64,000 nucleotides of DNA from Lachnospiraceae bacterium AB2028 (lineage in GTDB: Bacteria > Bacillota > Clostridia > Lachnospirales > Lachnospiraceae). The translations under genes and the position numbers were made by a program. Positions 36,845 to 46,234 of this stretch are shown piece after piece. Below the pieces are notes generated by a model. That model worked only from the letters and a program-made list of their open reading frames with translations, ran no database searches and had not been told where the DNA came from. The stretch's first letter is position 1. Every line of letters starts with the position of its first letter. The stretch lies in assembly GCA_000621425.1 (NCBI GenBank), contig JHYJ01000012.1:1-64000 (forward strand), read 5' to 3'.

Positions 36845-36897
36845 TATATAAATAAATCTTCAGAATAAGCCGATAATAATATTAAGAAAACAGAAAG

Positions 36898-36937
36898 AAC
36901 ATCCTTTGATCATTAGATTGGTTGGGGGATGTTTTTT
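36898..36937 (+). terminator. Terminator of the double-glycine peptide gene
   Basis: A stem of seven Watson-Crick pairs plus three G-T pairs (36898-36907 with 36924-36933), then six T. Confidence 0.75.
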
Positions 36938-36990
36938 AGGTTATAATCATATAATCTATGTGGATGAAGTTACGGGAGGTGTAACCGTTA

Positions 36991-37602
36991 ATGTCACAAT
37001 CAAACCAGAACCCCTATGCTAATGGGATAATGAATGAGCAACAGTTTAATCAGTCGGCTCAAGCCTTAAACAGCTACTGCAAAGTAATGCGTGTGCCTAA
37101 GCTGGGAGTAGCCCCTGTTGTGATCACTATTCTTGAGGGGTTGATAACAACTCTTCTCATGGCAGTTGCGGGGATGGGGATCTTGAAGACCGTGATCGTA
37201 GGAGGCTTTATAACTGCTATGTTTGGTGTTATGTGCTGGATTTTATACAGGTATAGGGTAGGAGCAGCAGAAAGGTTCAATGCCTACCTTAATGAAGACG
37301 GTGGCCAGGGAATGATCATCGACTTTGCCTCGGCACAGCCCTTTGCGGACGACCAGTTTAGGCTTGGCCGCCATTACCTATTTAAAAAAGGCGGAGCTGT
37401 GATCAAGCGTGACTGTATTACCGATATAGTAAGGACAAATACTCATGCCAGTATGGTTCCGACGGGGGTGTATCTGACAGTTGTTTGTAAAGATGATAGC
37501 GGCAGTCTGACATTCCCGCTTTGCAGGGTGCATATGCTAAATTCCTGGGCAGAGGTTGATGAGATACGCAATGCAGTGCTGCAAAGGCGTATGTCGATTT
37601 AG
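36991..37602 (+). CDS. Unknown protein with two membrane helices
   Basis: 203 residues. An Asn/Gln-rich N-terminus (about 1-35) is followed by two close hydrophobic helices (about 42-90) and a C-terminal soluble domain of about 110 residues with beta-strand pattern. The ribosome binding site gggaggtg is 9 bases upstream, with two possible -10 hexamers at 36942 and 36950. I do not recognise a family. Confidence 0.6.
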   Translation: MSQSNQNPYANGIMNEQQFNQSAQALNSYCKVMRVPKLGVAPVVITILEGLITTLLMAVAGMGILKTVIVGGFITAMFGVMCWILYRYRVGAAERFNAYLNEDGGQGMIIDFASAQPFADDQFRLGRHYLFKKGGAVIKRDCITDIVRTNTHASMVPTGVYLTVVCKDDSGSLTFPLCRVHMLNSWAEVDEIRNAVLQRRMSI

Positions 37603-37685
37603 TTCATCAGCAATATAGTTTCCGGAATCTATGCGGAAAGTGGAATAATAAACGGAAAAAGATAGATTTAAGCCTGTATTTGGGC

Positions 37686-37716
37686 AAAAAAATAGGGTCT
37701 CAAACCCGGAAACCCT
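37686..37716 (-). terminator. Probable terminator of tRNA-Pro
   Basis: On the minus strand a 5 base-pair stem (37712-37716 with 37694-37698) is followed by a run of seven T (37686-37692). The stem is short. Confidence 0.45.
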
Positions 37717-37729
37717 TGAAATTATTACA

Positions 37730-37803
37730 TCGGCGCGACAGGATTTGAACCTGCGACCTCTGCGTCCCGAACGCAGCGCTCTACCAAGCTGAGCCACGCG
37801 CCG
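37730..37803 (-). tRNA. tRNA-Pro (anticodon CGG)
   Basis: A full cloverleaf fits: acceptor stem cggcgcg/cgcgccg, D-arm with gctcagcttggtagagc, anticodon stem ctgcg/cgcag around loop ttcggga (anticodon CGG), and T-arm gcagg-ttcaaat-cctgt. The discriminator base is A and CCA is not encoded. It reads proline codon CCG. Confidence 0.96.
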
Positions 37804-37841
37804 TTAAACAAATGCTTAACGATATATTCAATTATCAGCCG

Positions 37842-37903
37842 CTGCGTCCCGAACGCAGCGCTCTACTAAGTCAGCAAAGCTGACTCTGCTGAGCCACGCG
37901 CCG
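37842..37903 (-). pseudogene. Truncated tRNA-Pro copy with D-loop insertion
   Basis: The 5' acceptor strand, D-arm and whole anticodon arm of the neighbouring tRNA-Pro(CGG) are repeated with near identity, and the variable, T and 3' acceptor parts are missing. The D-loop carries about 18 extra bases that form a perfect 7 base-pair hairpin (37869-37875 with 37879-37885). It cannot mature as a tRNA. It lies between the tRNA promoter and the intact tRNA, so it should be in the pre-tRNA 5' leader. Confidence 0.9.
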
Positions 37904-37935
37904 TCACGGATACTTATCCGCAAACAACAAAGGGT

Positions 37936-37964
37936 ATTTTATAGTAATTGCCTATAAGTGTCAA
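37936..37964 (-). promoter_or_regulatory. Promoter of the tRNA-Pro transcript
   Basis: On the minus strand a perfect ttgaca -35 (37959-37964), a 17-base spacer and a taaaat -10 (37936-37941). It sits just after the stop of the CAP-domain gene. Confidence 0.85.
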
Positions 37965-37970
37965 GTAATC

Positions 37971-38999
37971 TTAGTCGGTAAACATCTGTACCCAGTAGTA
38001 GCTGTAGGGGGCGCTTGCATCGTAGCAGCAGGCTATTCCTATTTTGGTGAAGTTGGGGTTCATGATATTCTTCTTATGCCCTGGGGAATTTATCCAGCTG
38101 TTCATTACCTCTGTGGGTGAAGTCTGGCCTGCTGCTATATTTTCACCGGCGTAGCCGTAGGGGATGCCCAGGCTGTCAAATGCTGAAAAGCATGTCTGAC
38201 CGCTCGGCCTTGTGTGTGAGAAGGATGTGAGCAGTTCTGCTGCACGGATATCAGCAGCTTCACAAAGCGAAGGTGAAAGTGTGAGAGGGGGTAGCCCGGC
38301 GTCGGCCCTGTACTGATTCACTATATCTGCAACTTCTGTTGCATATTCTGATACGGAGGCTTGCATTTCGGCCTGTGCGGCAGCTTTTTCAGCTTCTGCT
38401 TGGGCTTGAGCAGCTTCAGCAGCAGCTCTTTCAGCTTCTTCCTGTGCCTTAGCGGCTTCAGCAGCGGCCTTTTCAGCTTCTGCCTGTGCTCTGGCCTCTT
38501 CTTCAGCGGCAATTCTTTCAGCTTCTTCGTCAGCAGTTTCTTCGTCGGTGGCTACCTCAGTTTCGTCTTCAGTAGGTTTATCTTCATCAGTAGCATTTTC
38601 CGAATTGTTTATTTCTGTATCTTCAGCGTCATCCTGTATGTCATCGTCATTTGATTCAGTCTGCGTAGCATCATCGGTATCTTCTGTTTTTTCGGAAAGG
38701 GCATCGGCTTCAGCGCGGGCGGTTACGGCTCTTGCGGCCATTTCATCTTTGCCGGCATCCATGCGGGCCTGTGCGGCAGCTTCCAGTTCTGCCTGTTCTT
38801 CTTCTGTCAGCGTGTTTGAAGACACACCTTCCGTATATGCACCGCCAAAATTATTTTCAAGGCTTTCAATGTACTGTGTATGGGATAGTCTGGCAGATTC
38901 TTCCTGTTCCCATTCAAGATACGCGTATTCAAATCCTGCAAAAAGGATCAGGGATAGAAGTGCAAGTATGACAGGTGAATTTACATTGTGTTTTTTCAT
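37971..38999 (-). CDS. Membrane-anchored CAP-domain (SCP/PR1-like) protein
   Basis: 342 residues. An N-terminal membrane anchor (about 9-27) is followed by a long acidic region (about 60-160) and an Ala/Glu coiled coil (about 160-215). The C-terminal CAP domain (about 220-340) has VADIVNQYRADAGLPPL, the HTRPSG His, YAGENIAAGQ and SWINSPGHKKNIMNPNF. The domain faces outside. Bacterial CAP proteins are linked to sporulation or envelope functions, but the reaction is not known. It lies 36 bases downstream of an EAL-protein gene on the same strand, so it may be controlled with it. Confidence 0.87.
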   Translation of the reverse strand: MKKHNVNSPVILALLSLILFAGFEYAYLEWEQEESARLSHTQYIESLENNFGGAYTEGVSSNTLTEEEQAELEAAAQARMDAGKDEMAARAVTARAEADALSEKTEDTDDATQTESNDDDIQDDAEDTEINNSENATDEDKPTEDETEVATDEETADEEAERIAAEEEARAQAEAEKAAAEAAKAQEEAERAAAEAAQAQAEAEKAAAQAEMQASVSEYATEVADIVNQYRADAGLPPLTLSPSLCEAADIRAAELLTSFSHTRPSGQTCFSAFDSLGIPYGYAGENIAAGQTSPTEVMNSWINSPGHKKNIMNPNFTKIGIACCYDASAPYSYYWVQMFTD

Positions 39000-39035
39000 T
39001 TTAAGTTAGTTTCCTTTGGGGTGATCATTTATTTT

Positions 39036-40967
39036 TCAGCTTGCTGCTGCGCCGCCTTTTTTATTAAAGTTTCTGGTAAAGTCTATGAAATCTTCCTTAG
39101 GCAGCGGTTTTGAAAAGTAGTATCCCTGTATCAGGTTTGCACCGGCATTGAGAACAAGGTCAAGCTGTTCGCTTGTCTCTACACCTTCCTGAATGACATT
39201 CATTCCAAGGCGCCTCATCATCCTGATGGAGTCAACCAGCAGGTGTTTCGAGTTATCATCATCGGACCAGAGCAGGCCCTTGTCGGATTTAATATTGAGA
39301 AAATCCATGTTCACTATATTGGTGAGATTTGAATAACCTGTGCCATAGTCGTCCAATGAGAAGCTAAAGCCGGCGGATTTTAGCGCACTGATGGATGTGC
39401 TTACGCCGCTGTATGATGTAAGTGATGCGGACTCTGTGATTTCAAGATTGATCTGGTCGCTGGTAACGCCATAACTTTTCATGATTTCATCAAAGCGTAC
39501 TAAGGTATCCGAGAATACTAACTGATAGAGACTTAAGTTTATTTCTATATACCTAAGGCCCAGTTTTTTGAACCGTTCATCCGCTATGAAGGCGCAGACT
39601 TTTTCAAATACGGTAATTCCGATCTTATCTATCAGTCCGTTTCGTTCTGCAATAGGGATCATCTCGTCAGGGGGGATGAAACCAAGCTCAGGATCGTTTA
39701 GCCTGAGCAAGGCCTCTGCTGAATATATCTTTTTGTTGCCTGCAAACCATATGGGCTGGTAGTAAACCTCAAACCTGTCTTCCTCAAAGGCACGGCGCAG
39801 GGCATTTTCAACGGCTACCCTTCTGGAAAGATAGCGCAGGTCCTTGCCTCGTTGGAGCTGTACGCCGTTGGACTTGACGGAATCCATGTCGTCTGCAAGT
39901 TCAAGGAGCATGTCCGGTTCCGTTACGCCGTCATCAGGGATAACAGCCACGCGTATCTGTATATTGAACTGCAGCACGGAGTCCCTGTTTTTCCATTCAT
40001 GCTCGAAACGCCTTGCTATCTCGGCGGTGACATCATCAATATCTTCATCGGTGGTCTTGTGGGTAAGCAGGGTAAAATTGCTGTCAGACAGCCTGTAGAC
40101 CAGTGCATCAGGAGCTAGGTTAAGCATCCATGAAGCAATCTGGCGCAGGGCCTGGCTGCGCTCGTCATAGCTGAACATCCGGGCAAAAAACTTGTAGTTC
40201 GTGAGGTTTACGCTGATAACGGAATACTTTTCGTTTGAATTGATCCTGCGTCTGTTTTCTTCCATGAACGTAGAGCGGTTGTAGGCTCCTGATATGGGGT
40301 CTATGCTGGTGTCCTCATTTTCCAGTGTAAGCATGATGCCCAGCATGGAAAGGGCTTCCGCGAAGGACTCAATCTGGAGATTCACATTGACGGCCTGGAC
40401 TATGATGCCTATCAGTGAAAACGAGAAGAAAAACCAGAGCGTGGAATACATGCCTGAGCTCATGGACTTGCGGTGGCGCAGGATGTAGTAGATCGCTACA
40501 AACAGATAGATTCCGGAGATAACATAGAGGGCAGGCATCCCGGCGCCCCTGTGGTATATGCCGTTTTCGTCTATATGGAATATTATGCCGGTGAAAAGGT
40601 TTACTGCCAGCAGCAGCTCGGTTGCCAGTGCAGGTATTGAATAAGCTATAAGGAACCCTTTCTTCCTTACTGTAGCACTGCCGTTTATAAGCATTATGTA
40701 CAGCGTGTATGCCGGTGAAAGGGTATTATGCATAAAGAAATAGATATAATCCATGGATACGCGCAACGGCATAATGGAAGGATTATCTGCACAAAGCGGT
40801 GTCAGGATATGGCTCGTCAGGTCCGCGGCGGATACGACTGTTATATTTACCAATATGAAAAGAAAGACTTTGCTATGAGCCTTCTGAATAAGCTTCCTGT
40901 TCAGAACATAGAACATACAGGAGCATGACAGTATTATTGCGCATGTGTAAAAAAATACTTCGTACAT
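39036..40967 (-). CDS. Membrane EAL phosphodiesterase with degenerate GGDEF (EAL protein 1)
   Basis: 643 residues. Seven or so N-terminal helices (about 1-215) come first. A GGDEF-fold domain follows (about 220-370), with DPISGAYNRSTF retained but the active site replaced by YRLSDSNFTLL. The EAL domain (about 385-635) keeps YSAEALLRLN, NLEITESA, SLDDYGTGYSNL, IKSDKGLL and IQEGVE. It should hydrolyse c-di-GMP, while the GGDEF part may only sense GTP or dimerise. It is a paralogue of the two genes across the divergent promoter region, with about the same layout. On the minus strand it leads the CAP-domain gene. Confidence 0.88.
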   Translation of the reverse strand: MYEVFFYTCAIILSCSCMFYVLNRKLIQKAHSKVFLFILVNITVVSAADLTSHILTPLCADNPSIMPLRVSMDYIYFFMHNTLSPAYTLYIMLINGSATVRKKGFLIAYSIPALATELLLAVNLFTGIIFHIDENGIYHRGAGMPALYVISGIYLFVAIYYILRHRKSMSSGMYSTLWFFFSFSLIGIIVQAVNVNLQIESFAEALSMLGIMLTLENEDTSIDPISGAYNRSTFMEENRRRINSNEKYSVISVNLTNYKFFARMFSYDERSQALRQIASWMLNLAPDALVYRLSDSNFTLLTHKTTDEDIDDVTAEIARRFEHEWKNRDSVLQFNIQIRVAVIPDDGVTEPDMLLELADDMDSVKSNGVQLQRGKDLRYLSRRVAVENALRRAFEEDRFEVYYQPIWFAGNKKIYSAEALLRLNDPELGFIPPDEMIPIAERNGLIDKIGITVFEKVCAFIADERFKKLGLRYIEINLSLYQLVFSDTLVRFDEIMKSYGVTSDQINLEITESASLTSYSGVSTSISALKSAGFSFSLDDYGTGYSNLTNIVNMDFLNIKSDKGLLWSDDDNSKHLLVDSIRMMRRLGMNVIQEGVETSEQLDLVLNAGANLIQGYYFSKPLPKEDFIDFTRNFNKKGGAAAS

Positions 40968-41047
40968 CCGGACTTTTAAGTTCCCCCATAAAGCATCACA
41001 TTAAGCTGCTGTCCCCCTCTCCGGATCAGGGCGCATACCCTATATGC

Positions 41048-41056
41048 ATTATATCA
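41048..41056 (-). promoter_or_regulatory. Extended -10 for EAL protein 1
   Basis: The minus strand reads tgatataat at 41056-41048, an extended -10. The -35 is weak. Confidence 0.5.
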
Positions 41057-41083
41057 TTACACCATGTATAGGAAAAGGTTTTC

Positions 41084-41112
41084 TTGAAAATAGGGGGTTT
41101 TGATGTTAAAAT
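41084..41112 (+). promoter_or_regulatory. Promoter of the EAL protein 2-3 operon
   Basis: A ttgaaa -35 (41084-41089), a 17-base spacer and an extended -10 (tgttaaaat, hexamer 41107-41112). Confidence 0.75.
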
Positions 41113-41155
41113 TTAGTTTGGGTTTTTGTCTTTTTACGGAGATTATGTAAACAAA

Positions 41156-43114
41156 ATGTTGTCCATTTGTTTTTCAATGTCAGCGCTGTTAATATCGCTG
41201 TTCATATTGTATAACCTGTTCAGGCTCAGCAGGGTAAAAAATAAGCAGAACATGTTTTTCGTTGCTTTTATTCTGAGCAACAGCCTTACTGCTTTTTCTA
41301 TGCTGTGTGGGGATATGGCAGAGATGTACCAGATACCTCATGCTGTGGCGGTCATGGATTTCATGAGCTTCACTTACTATGTTTCACACATTATAGCCGG
41401 CATATGTTTTTATCTTTATATCCTTAGTCATATAAGGGCATGGAGTTCCCTGAACAAGCCTCAGAAGATGGCGATTCTTTTCCCTACTGTTGTGGCGGAG
41501 ACTGTTATACTGCTTAATCCCTGGCTGCACTGGATATACTATTACGACCAGACGGGGGAATACCACAGGGGAAAGTATATCGTCATAGTATATGTTGCTA
41601 CGGCAGTATACCTTATGGGTGTGGTATATCAGACCATCCGCAACAGGAAGGATATTTCCATCAGAAAGATCATTATCGTTATGTCAGGACTGGCGTTTGC
41701 GGTGGCATCGGTTATCCTTCAGTTATTCATACCGAATTCTGCCATTGAGACGGTTTCCATAGCGGTAGTCACGCTGGTATTCTTCCTTACCATACAGAAT
41801 CCCAGAGAAAATCTGGATCCGGAATTGTCAGTTTTCAGCAGGCATGCTTTTGAGGATATGATCCATTCTTATTATCTTTCCGGCAGGGATTTCCGTTTTA
41901 TCTGTATATATGTTGATGATTATGTGGAGCATTCCGGCGCGGAAAATGATCCTGAAATGGTAGCGGATTTCGTGGGATTCTTAAATGATGTGGGCAGCGG
42001 TACGAACATATACCACATCGAAAGGGCTGAGTTTGCCATAGAGATAACGGATCCGGTTCCGGGACAGATTGACAAGATAATTGCCGATATCCGTATACGC
42101 TTTGAAAGACCCTGGAAACTGTTTGGAAGGGATGTGTTGCTTTCTGCAAGCATACTTAGCTTAAGGCTTCCTGAGGATGTTAAGGCTGAGCCGGTATTCT
42201 ATTCCGTGCTGAGACAGTTCCATGATATGGAAAAAACTAAATCTGTTTATACGGCCAGGGATCTGGCTATAAAGGAAATAGGCCGGGACCACCAGATTAC
42301 AGTGGCACTTTCAAGGGCAATAGAAAAAAAGACTCTGGAGATGCGCTATACCCCGGTATACTCTCTGGTTGAAAAAAAGATAATCGGCCTGATTGCAACA
42401 GTGCGTTTCTTTGATGAAGAAACAGGATATGTTTATGATGATGAGATATTCCGTTTCGCGGAAAGTGGCGGATATATCATGCATGTGGCAAACATACTTT
42501 TTGAAAAGACAGCGGTTTTCATTAGGGAGAATAAATTGCAGGAGGCCGGCATACATTTTGTCGGCATCAGGGTTTATCCCACCATGACCATGCACTATAA
42601 CCTTCTGAACAGAATGTTTGAATATATGGATAAAAACGGGATAGACAAGAGCCTTATCTACATAATGATGTCTGAAACCACTCTTGCCAATGCAACCGAA
42701 AGTTTCTGCAAAAACATAAAGAACCTGGATGGGCAGGGTGGAAGATTCTGCCTGGAGGAGTACGGCGGCGGTTATACAGACATTTCTACAATTTATGATA
42801 TGCCTATTGATGTTATACAGATAAACCGCAGGGTTGTGGCAGATGCGGTAAGCAATAAGAGTGCGAAGATTGCAATGGAGTCAACTATGGAGCTGGCCCA
42901 CCGTCTTAATATGAAAACCATGGTCAGCGGAATAAATGATGCAGAATTTTATTCTATGATAGAAAGCACGGACTGTGATTATGCAACCGGGGCTTATTTC
43001 TTTGAGCAGCTGGATGACCAGGGCTTCATAAGGGTACTGGCTGATACTAACGAAGGCGGCAAGGAAACGGCAGATGATAAGGCAGTAGTCACTGGGAAAG
43101 GCGAAGCGACATGA
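41156..43114 (+). CDS. Degenerate membrane EAL protein (EAL protein 2)
   Basis: About 652 residues from the ATG at 41156. A frame-aligned TTG at 41126 would leave almost no leader after the promoter. It has the same plan as its neighbours: about seven helices, a GGDEF-fold remnant without GGDEF, and an EAL-fold domain. The EAL catalytic residues are lost. The EAL block reads LIATVRFFD, the usual DDFGTGYS reads LEEYGGGYTD, and the glutamate of the EGVE block is gone (VSGINDAEF). It cannot be a normal phosphodiesterase. A c-di-GMP receptor or a regulatory partner for the coupled active paralogue is likely. Its stop overlaps the next start (ATGA). Confidence 0.83.
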   Translation: MLSICFSMSALLISLFILYNLFRLSRVKNKQNMFFVAFILSNSLTAFSMLCGDMAEMYQIPHAVAVMDFMSFTYYVSHIIAGICFYLYILSHIRAWSSLNKPQKMAILFPTVVAETVILLNPWLHWIYYYDQTGEYHRGKYIVIVYVATAVYLMGVVYQTIRNRKDISIRKIIIVMSGLAFAVASVILQLFIPNSAIETVSIAVVTLVFFLTIQNPRENLDPELSVFSRHAFEDMIHSYYLSGRDFRFICIYVDDYVEHSGAENDPEMVADFVGFLNDVGSGTNIYHIERAEFAIEITDPVPGQIDKIIADIRIRFERPWKLFGRDVLLSASILSLRLPEDVKAEPVFYSVLRQFHDMEKTKSVYTARDLAIKEIGRDHQITVALSRAIEKKTLEMRYTPVYSLVEKKIIGLIATVRFFDEETGYVYDDEIFRFAESGGYIMHVANILFEKTAVFIRENKLQEAGIHFVGIRVYPTMTMHYNLLNRMFEYMDKNGIDKSLIYIMMSETTLANATESFCKNIKNLDGQGGRFCLEEYGGGYTDISTIYDMPIDVIQINRRVVADAVSNKSAKIAMESTMELAHRLNMKTMVSGINDAEFYSMIESTDCDYATGAYFFEQLDDQGFIRVLADTNEGGKETADDKAVVTGKGEAT

Positions 43115-45033
43115 ATGTTAATATCTATTTTGACATAGTGGCACTTGCCATGGAAATAGTGCTCCTTGCCTGCTTCAAGAATAAGAGGCGTATAGGGGTT
43201 GTGGCCTTCAGGGCCTTCTTCTACCTGATGATCACTCAGCTGGGCATAACGGTGTTTGGAATGGCTACCGCTGTCATTGATGCGGAGCTTAATTCGGGCC
43301 CGGGTGTAGTCGGTTATATACTGAATACAGTATATATGTTTTTATGCATATTCCTTTTGACCATGAGTACGCTGTATTTTATAAGCCTCATTAAGATAGA
43401 CAGACAGGTTTCTCAAAAGTGGATTATCTGGATATACATGCCGTCAACTATAACGCTTGTTGCGGCTATAGCTGTTAATGTGATAATGGCAAACAGGGGA
43501 ATGAACCTGTTTGAACTTCGCTCAACGCCTTTTTCACAGGGATTTATACTGGTTATGGTGGCCTATTATATGCTGATCATAATAGGAATGTCCATAAGGT
43601 ACTGGAAACAGATCAACAGGCAGGTTACGGGGCATGTGGCAATTGCCACTCTTATAATTATGCTCATAACTGCCGGCCAGTATTTCATAAATACAATGCG
43701 GTTCCAGGGATTCGTGGTGTCATTAGTGATGGTGGATCTGTTCTTTGAGGTGTTGAGACCTGAGGAACTCTTCGATATGGCTGCTGCCATGCGCAAAAAT
43801 TATCTTTATGAATTTACGAAGGAAGATTACCTGCTTAAGAAGAAATTCCATCTGACCATAATAAAAGTACTGGATTACAAGGTGCTGGCAGAGTCCTTAG
43901 GCTTTGACAATGCAGAAGGTTTTATGAAACTCATAACCAATTACCTGATGGGATACGGGCACAAGGGAACAGTTTACCGTGCTGACAACAGTGTCCTTGT
44001 ATTTAAGACTTCAGAGCTTACGAAAGAAGAGGCAGAAAAGCTCAGGCAGACCATAGTTGCAAGATTTGAAAAGGTGTGGTCACCTGCCATATCGGAAGCA
44101 ATCCTTACTGCAGAGGTTGTAAGTCTTTCGGCACCGGAACAGCTGAAGGATTTCGATGCTTTTTCTGATTTTCTTAAGGCATATATAAATACAAAGGAAC
44201 GTTTAGATTCGGAAAACGGTGTAGAAAAGCTGCTCATAGACAACAAGGAAAAACATATGCTGGAGGCCATAAAGCGGGCACTGGCAGACAATACTTTCCA
44301 GGTATATTATCAGCCTATATATTCCACCGAAGAGAAGAGGATCATGTCGGCAGAGGCTCTCATTAGGCTTTTTGACCCGGAATATGGTTTTATGCCGCCG
44401 GAAGAAATGATAAAGATGGCAGAGAGTGAGGGCTACATACTTCAGATCGGCGAGATAGTATTCCGTAAGGTGTGTGAATTCTACAGGGACAACGAGCTGG
44501 ATAAAAAGGGCATAGAATATATAGAAGTAAATCTTTCGCCCATACAGTGTGCCCAGCGGAAGATGGCGGAGGAATTCGAGGCCATAATGAAAGAGTATGG
44601 CATAAAGCCAAAGCAGATCAACTTCGAGATAACGGAGACTGCTACTACGAATGAAATGGATAATTTCATAAGAAACATGAAGAATTTCTACCTGCGCGGC
44701 ATAGACCTGTCACTGGATGATTATGGCACGGGATATTCAAATATTTCATATCTCTACCACGTGCCTTTTACGGTGATGAAGATAGACAAGTCCATACTCT
44801 GGTCTGCAGAAAAGAATGAAAAGGCCAGGATTACTCTTGAGAATACCTATAAGCTTGCCAAAAAGCTCAGGCTTAAAGTAGTACAGGAAGGTGTGGAGAA
44901 TGAGGATCAGATAAAGCGTCTTCTGGAACTGGAATGCGATTATTTTCAGGGATACTATTTTTCAAAGCCTGTTAATGGCGAGGAGTTTGTAAAATATCTT
45001 AAGGATTTCAAGTTACCGGAGGTGTGCAAGTAA
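43111..45033 (+). CDS. Membrane EAL phosphodiesterase with degenerate GGDEF (EAL protein 3)
   Basis: 640 residues. Helices fill about 1-215, a GGDEF-fold domain without the signature spans about 230-370, and the EAL domain spans about 385-635. Active-site blocks are intact: MSAEALIRLF, NFEITETA, SLDDYGTGYSNISYL, MKIDKSIL and VVQEGVENEDQ. c-di-GMP hydrolysis is expected. The gene starts inside the end of the degenerate paralogue, so the two proteins are made together. The rhomboid gene follows after 6 bases, which places an intramembrane protease in the same operon. Confidence 0.88.
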   Translation: MNVNIYFDIVALAMEIVLLACFKNKRRIGVVAFRAFFYLMITQLGITVFGMATAVIDAELNSGPGVVGYILNTVYMFLCIFLLTMSTLYFISLIKIDRQVSQKWIIWIYMPSTITLVAAIAVNVIMANRGMNLFELRSTPFSQGFILVMVAYYMLIIIGMSIRYWKQINRQVTGHVAIATLIIMLITAGQYFINTMRFQGFVVSLVMVDLFFEVLRPEELFDMAAAMRKNYLYEFTKEDYLLKKKFHLTIIKVLDYKVLAESLGFDNAEGFMKLITNYLMGYGHKGTVYRADNSVLVFKTSELTKEEAEKLRQTIVARFEKVWSPAISEAILTAEVVSLSAPEQLKDFDAFSDFLKAYINTKERLDSENGVEKLLIDNKEKHMLEAIKRALADNTFQVYYQPIYSTEEKRIMSAEALIRLFDPEYGFMPPEEMIKMAESEGYILQIGEIVFRKVCEFYRDNELDKKGIEYIEVNLSPIQCAQRKMAEEFEAIMKEYGIKPKQINFEITETATTNEMDNFIRNMKNFYLRGIDLSLDDYGTGYSNISYLYHVPFTVMKIDKSILWSAEKNEKARITLENTYKLAKKLRLKVVQEGVENEDQIKRLLELECDYFQGYYFSKPVNGEEFVKYLKDFKLPEVCK

Positions 45034-45039
45034 ACTGCG

Positions 45040-46149
45040 ATGGTGAATAGTGTCAGGGCCCTGTTAAACGGAATGGGTTACAAGAATTATATGCTTTCGC
45101 AGGATCTGCGGTATGCCTCTTTCGTAATGGAAGAAAACTACTATCTTAATGTGCTTTGCTTTTTTGATGAAAGGGAAACTGTGAGCAGTGATGCGCAGAT
45201 GGACGCTTTTGTTACATACCTGAAGGAAAAGCTGAGCTACGGCAAAGACAAGGATATACATTTTCTTAGGATTATCTGTGCTGATTCTGCATATATAGTG
45301 CAGCGCTGTGACAGCAGGAAAGATAACGAATGGTATATAGATACAGTATCATCAAAGCTTATAGTGCCTGAGTGGAGTGCTGAAGATTTTTACGGTCTGC
45401 GGGGAAAGCTTGAAATATTGATTGCAGAGTCAGGGTTTGATATGGGAATCGCTGAAACTGTACAGGCAGAAGCGGAGAGAAATCAGAGATCTATTGAACG
45501 CGGACCTGTTGCGCCGCCGGCGAGGAAGACTGCTGCGGTTAAGGTGAATCGTGACAACTCCGCGGTGACATGGCTTACTTTCGGTCTGATCATAGCTAAT
45601 GTAGTTATGTACATAATGCAGATATCCGGCATTATTAATGAAGATGCTTATATGCTGACAAATGATATAATAGGAAAACCTTTAGAATGGTATCGGTTCC
45701 TGACATACGGTTTTTTGCACGGCTCGACGGCACATATAGTTAATAATATGATTGGCCTTTATGCTACGGGTTATGTTATGGAAAAGATGTCGGGGCGCAT
45801 AGTTTATTCTGTGGTTTATTTTGTGTCACTGATAGCCGCAGGGGTGTTTTCCGTATGGTACCATACAAATGCGGGGATTTTATATGTTTCGTTAGGGGCG
45901 TCGGGAGCAATATACGGACTTACCGGCGGAGTCATAGCCGGAATGCTGATGCTTGGCTATATGAGAAGGAAGGAAACAGTGATAAGAGTGATACTGGCTG
46001 TGGCGCTGCTGTTTATTCCTACAAATGCGGCTGACGGCTCAACTGTTGATTTTGCTGCACATCTTGGCGGATTCATTGCAGGATTTGTGCTGGAAGGCAC
46101 CATTCTTATAATAATGAGCATGTTGGAAGGCAGTAAAAAAAGAAAGTAG
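45040..46149 (+). CDS. Rhomboid-family intramembrane serine protease
   Basis: 369 residues. An N-terminal soluble domain (about 1-175, unknown fold) precedes six helices (about 180-365). The catalytic pair is visible: Ser in LGASGAIYGL (about residue 287) and His in AAHLGGFIAGF (about 338). HGSTAHIVNNM carries the His/Asn oxyanion residues. It cleaves transmembrane substrates within the bilayer; the substrate is unknown. The ATG is 6 bases after the EAL gene stop, and its ggagg is rather far upstream, so it probably relies on translation of the preceding gene. Confidence 0.9.
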   Translation: MVNSVRALLNGMGYKNYMLSQDLRYASFVMEENYYLNVLCFFDERETVSSDAQMDAFVTYLKEKLSYGKDKDIHFLRIICADSAYIVQRCDSRKDNEWYIDTVSSKLIVPEWSAEDFYGLRGKLEILIAESGFDMGIAETVQAEAERNQRSIERGPVAPPARKTAAVKVNRDNSAVTWLTFGLIIANVVMYIMQISGIINEDAYMLTNDIIGKPLEWYRFLTYGFLHGSTAHIVNNMIGLYATGYVMEKMSGRIVYSVVYFVSLIAAGVFSVWYHTNAGILYVSLGASGAIYGLTGGVIAGMLMLGYMRRKETVIRVILAVALLFIPTNAADGSTVDFAAHLGGFIAGFVLEGTILIIMSMLEGSKKRK

Positions 46150-46234
46150 GCAGCTATTAAGGAATGAGTAAAACATTTGCTATAAGAAGTGTATAACAGA
46201 GAAAAAGTAAAAGACGAGACGAGGAGGGAATTCT

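Noticed and set aside
27030-37602. A complete integrative conjugative element
   Set aside because: Only ClpP-like and VirD4-like proteins suggest it; no relaxase, integrase, attachment repeats or transfer channel genes are present.
38361-39009. Ser/Phe-rich plus-strand frames
   Set aside because: They are shadows of the Ala/Glu coiled coil of the CAP-domain gene.
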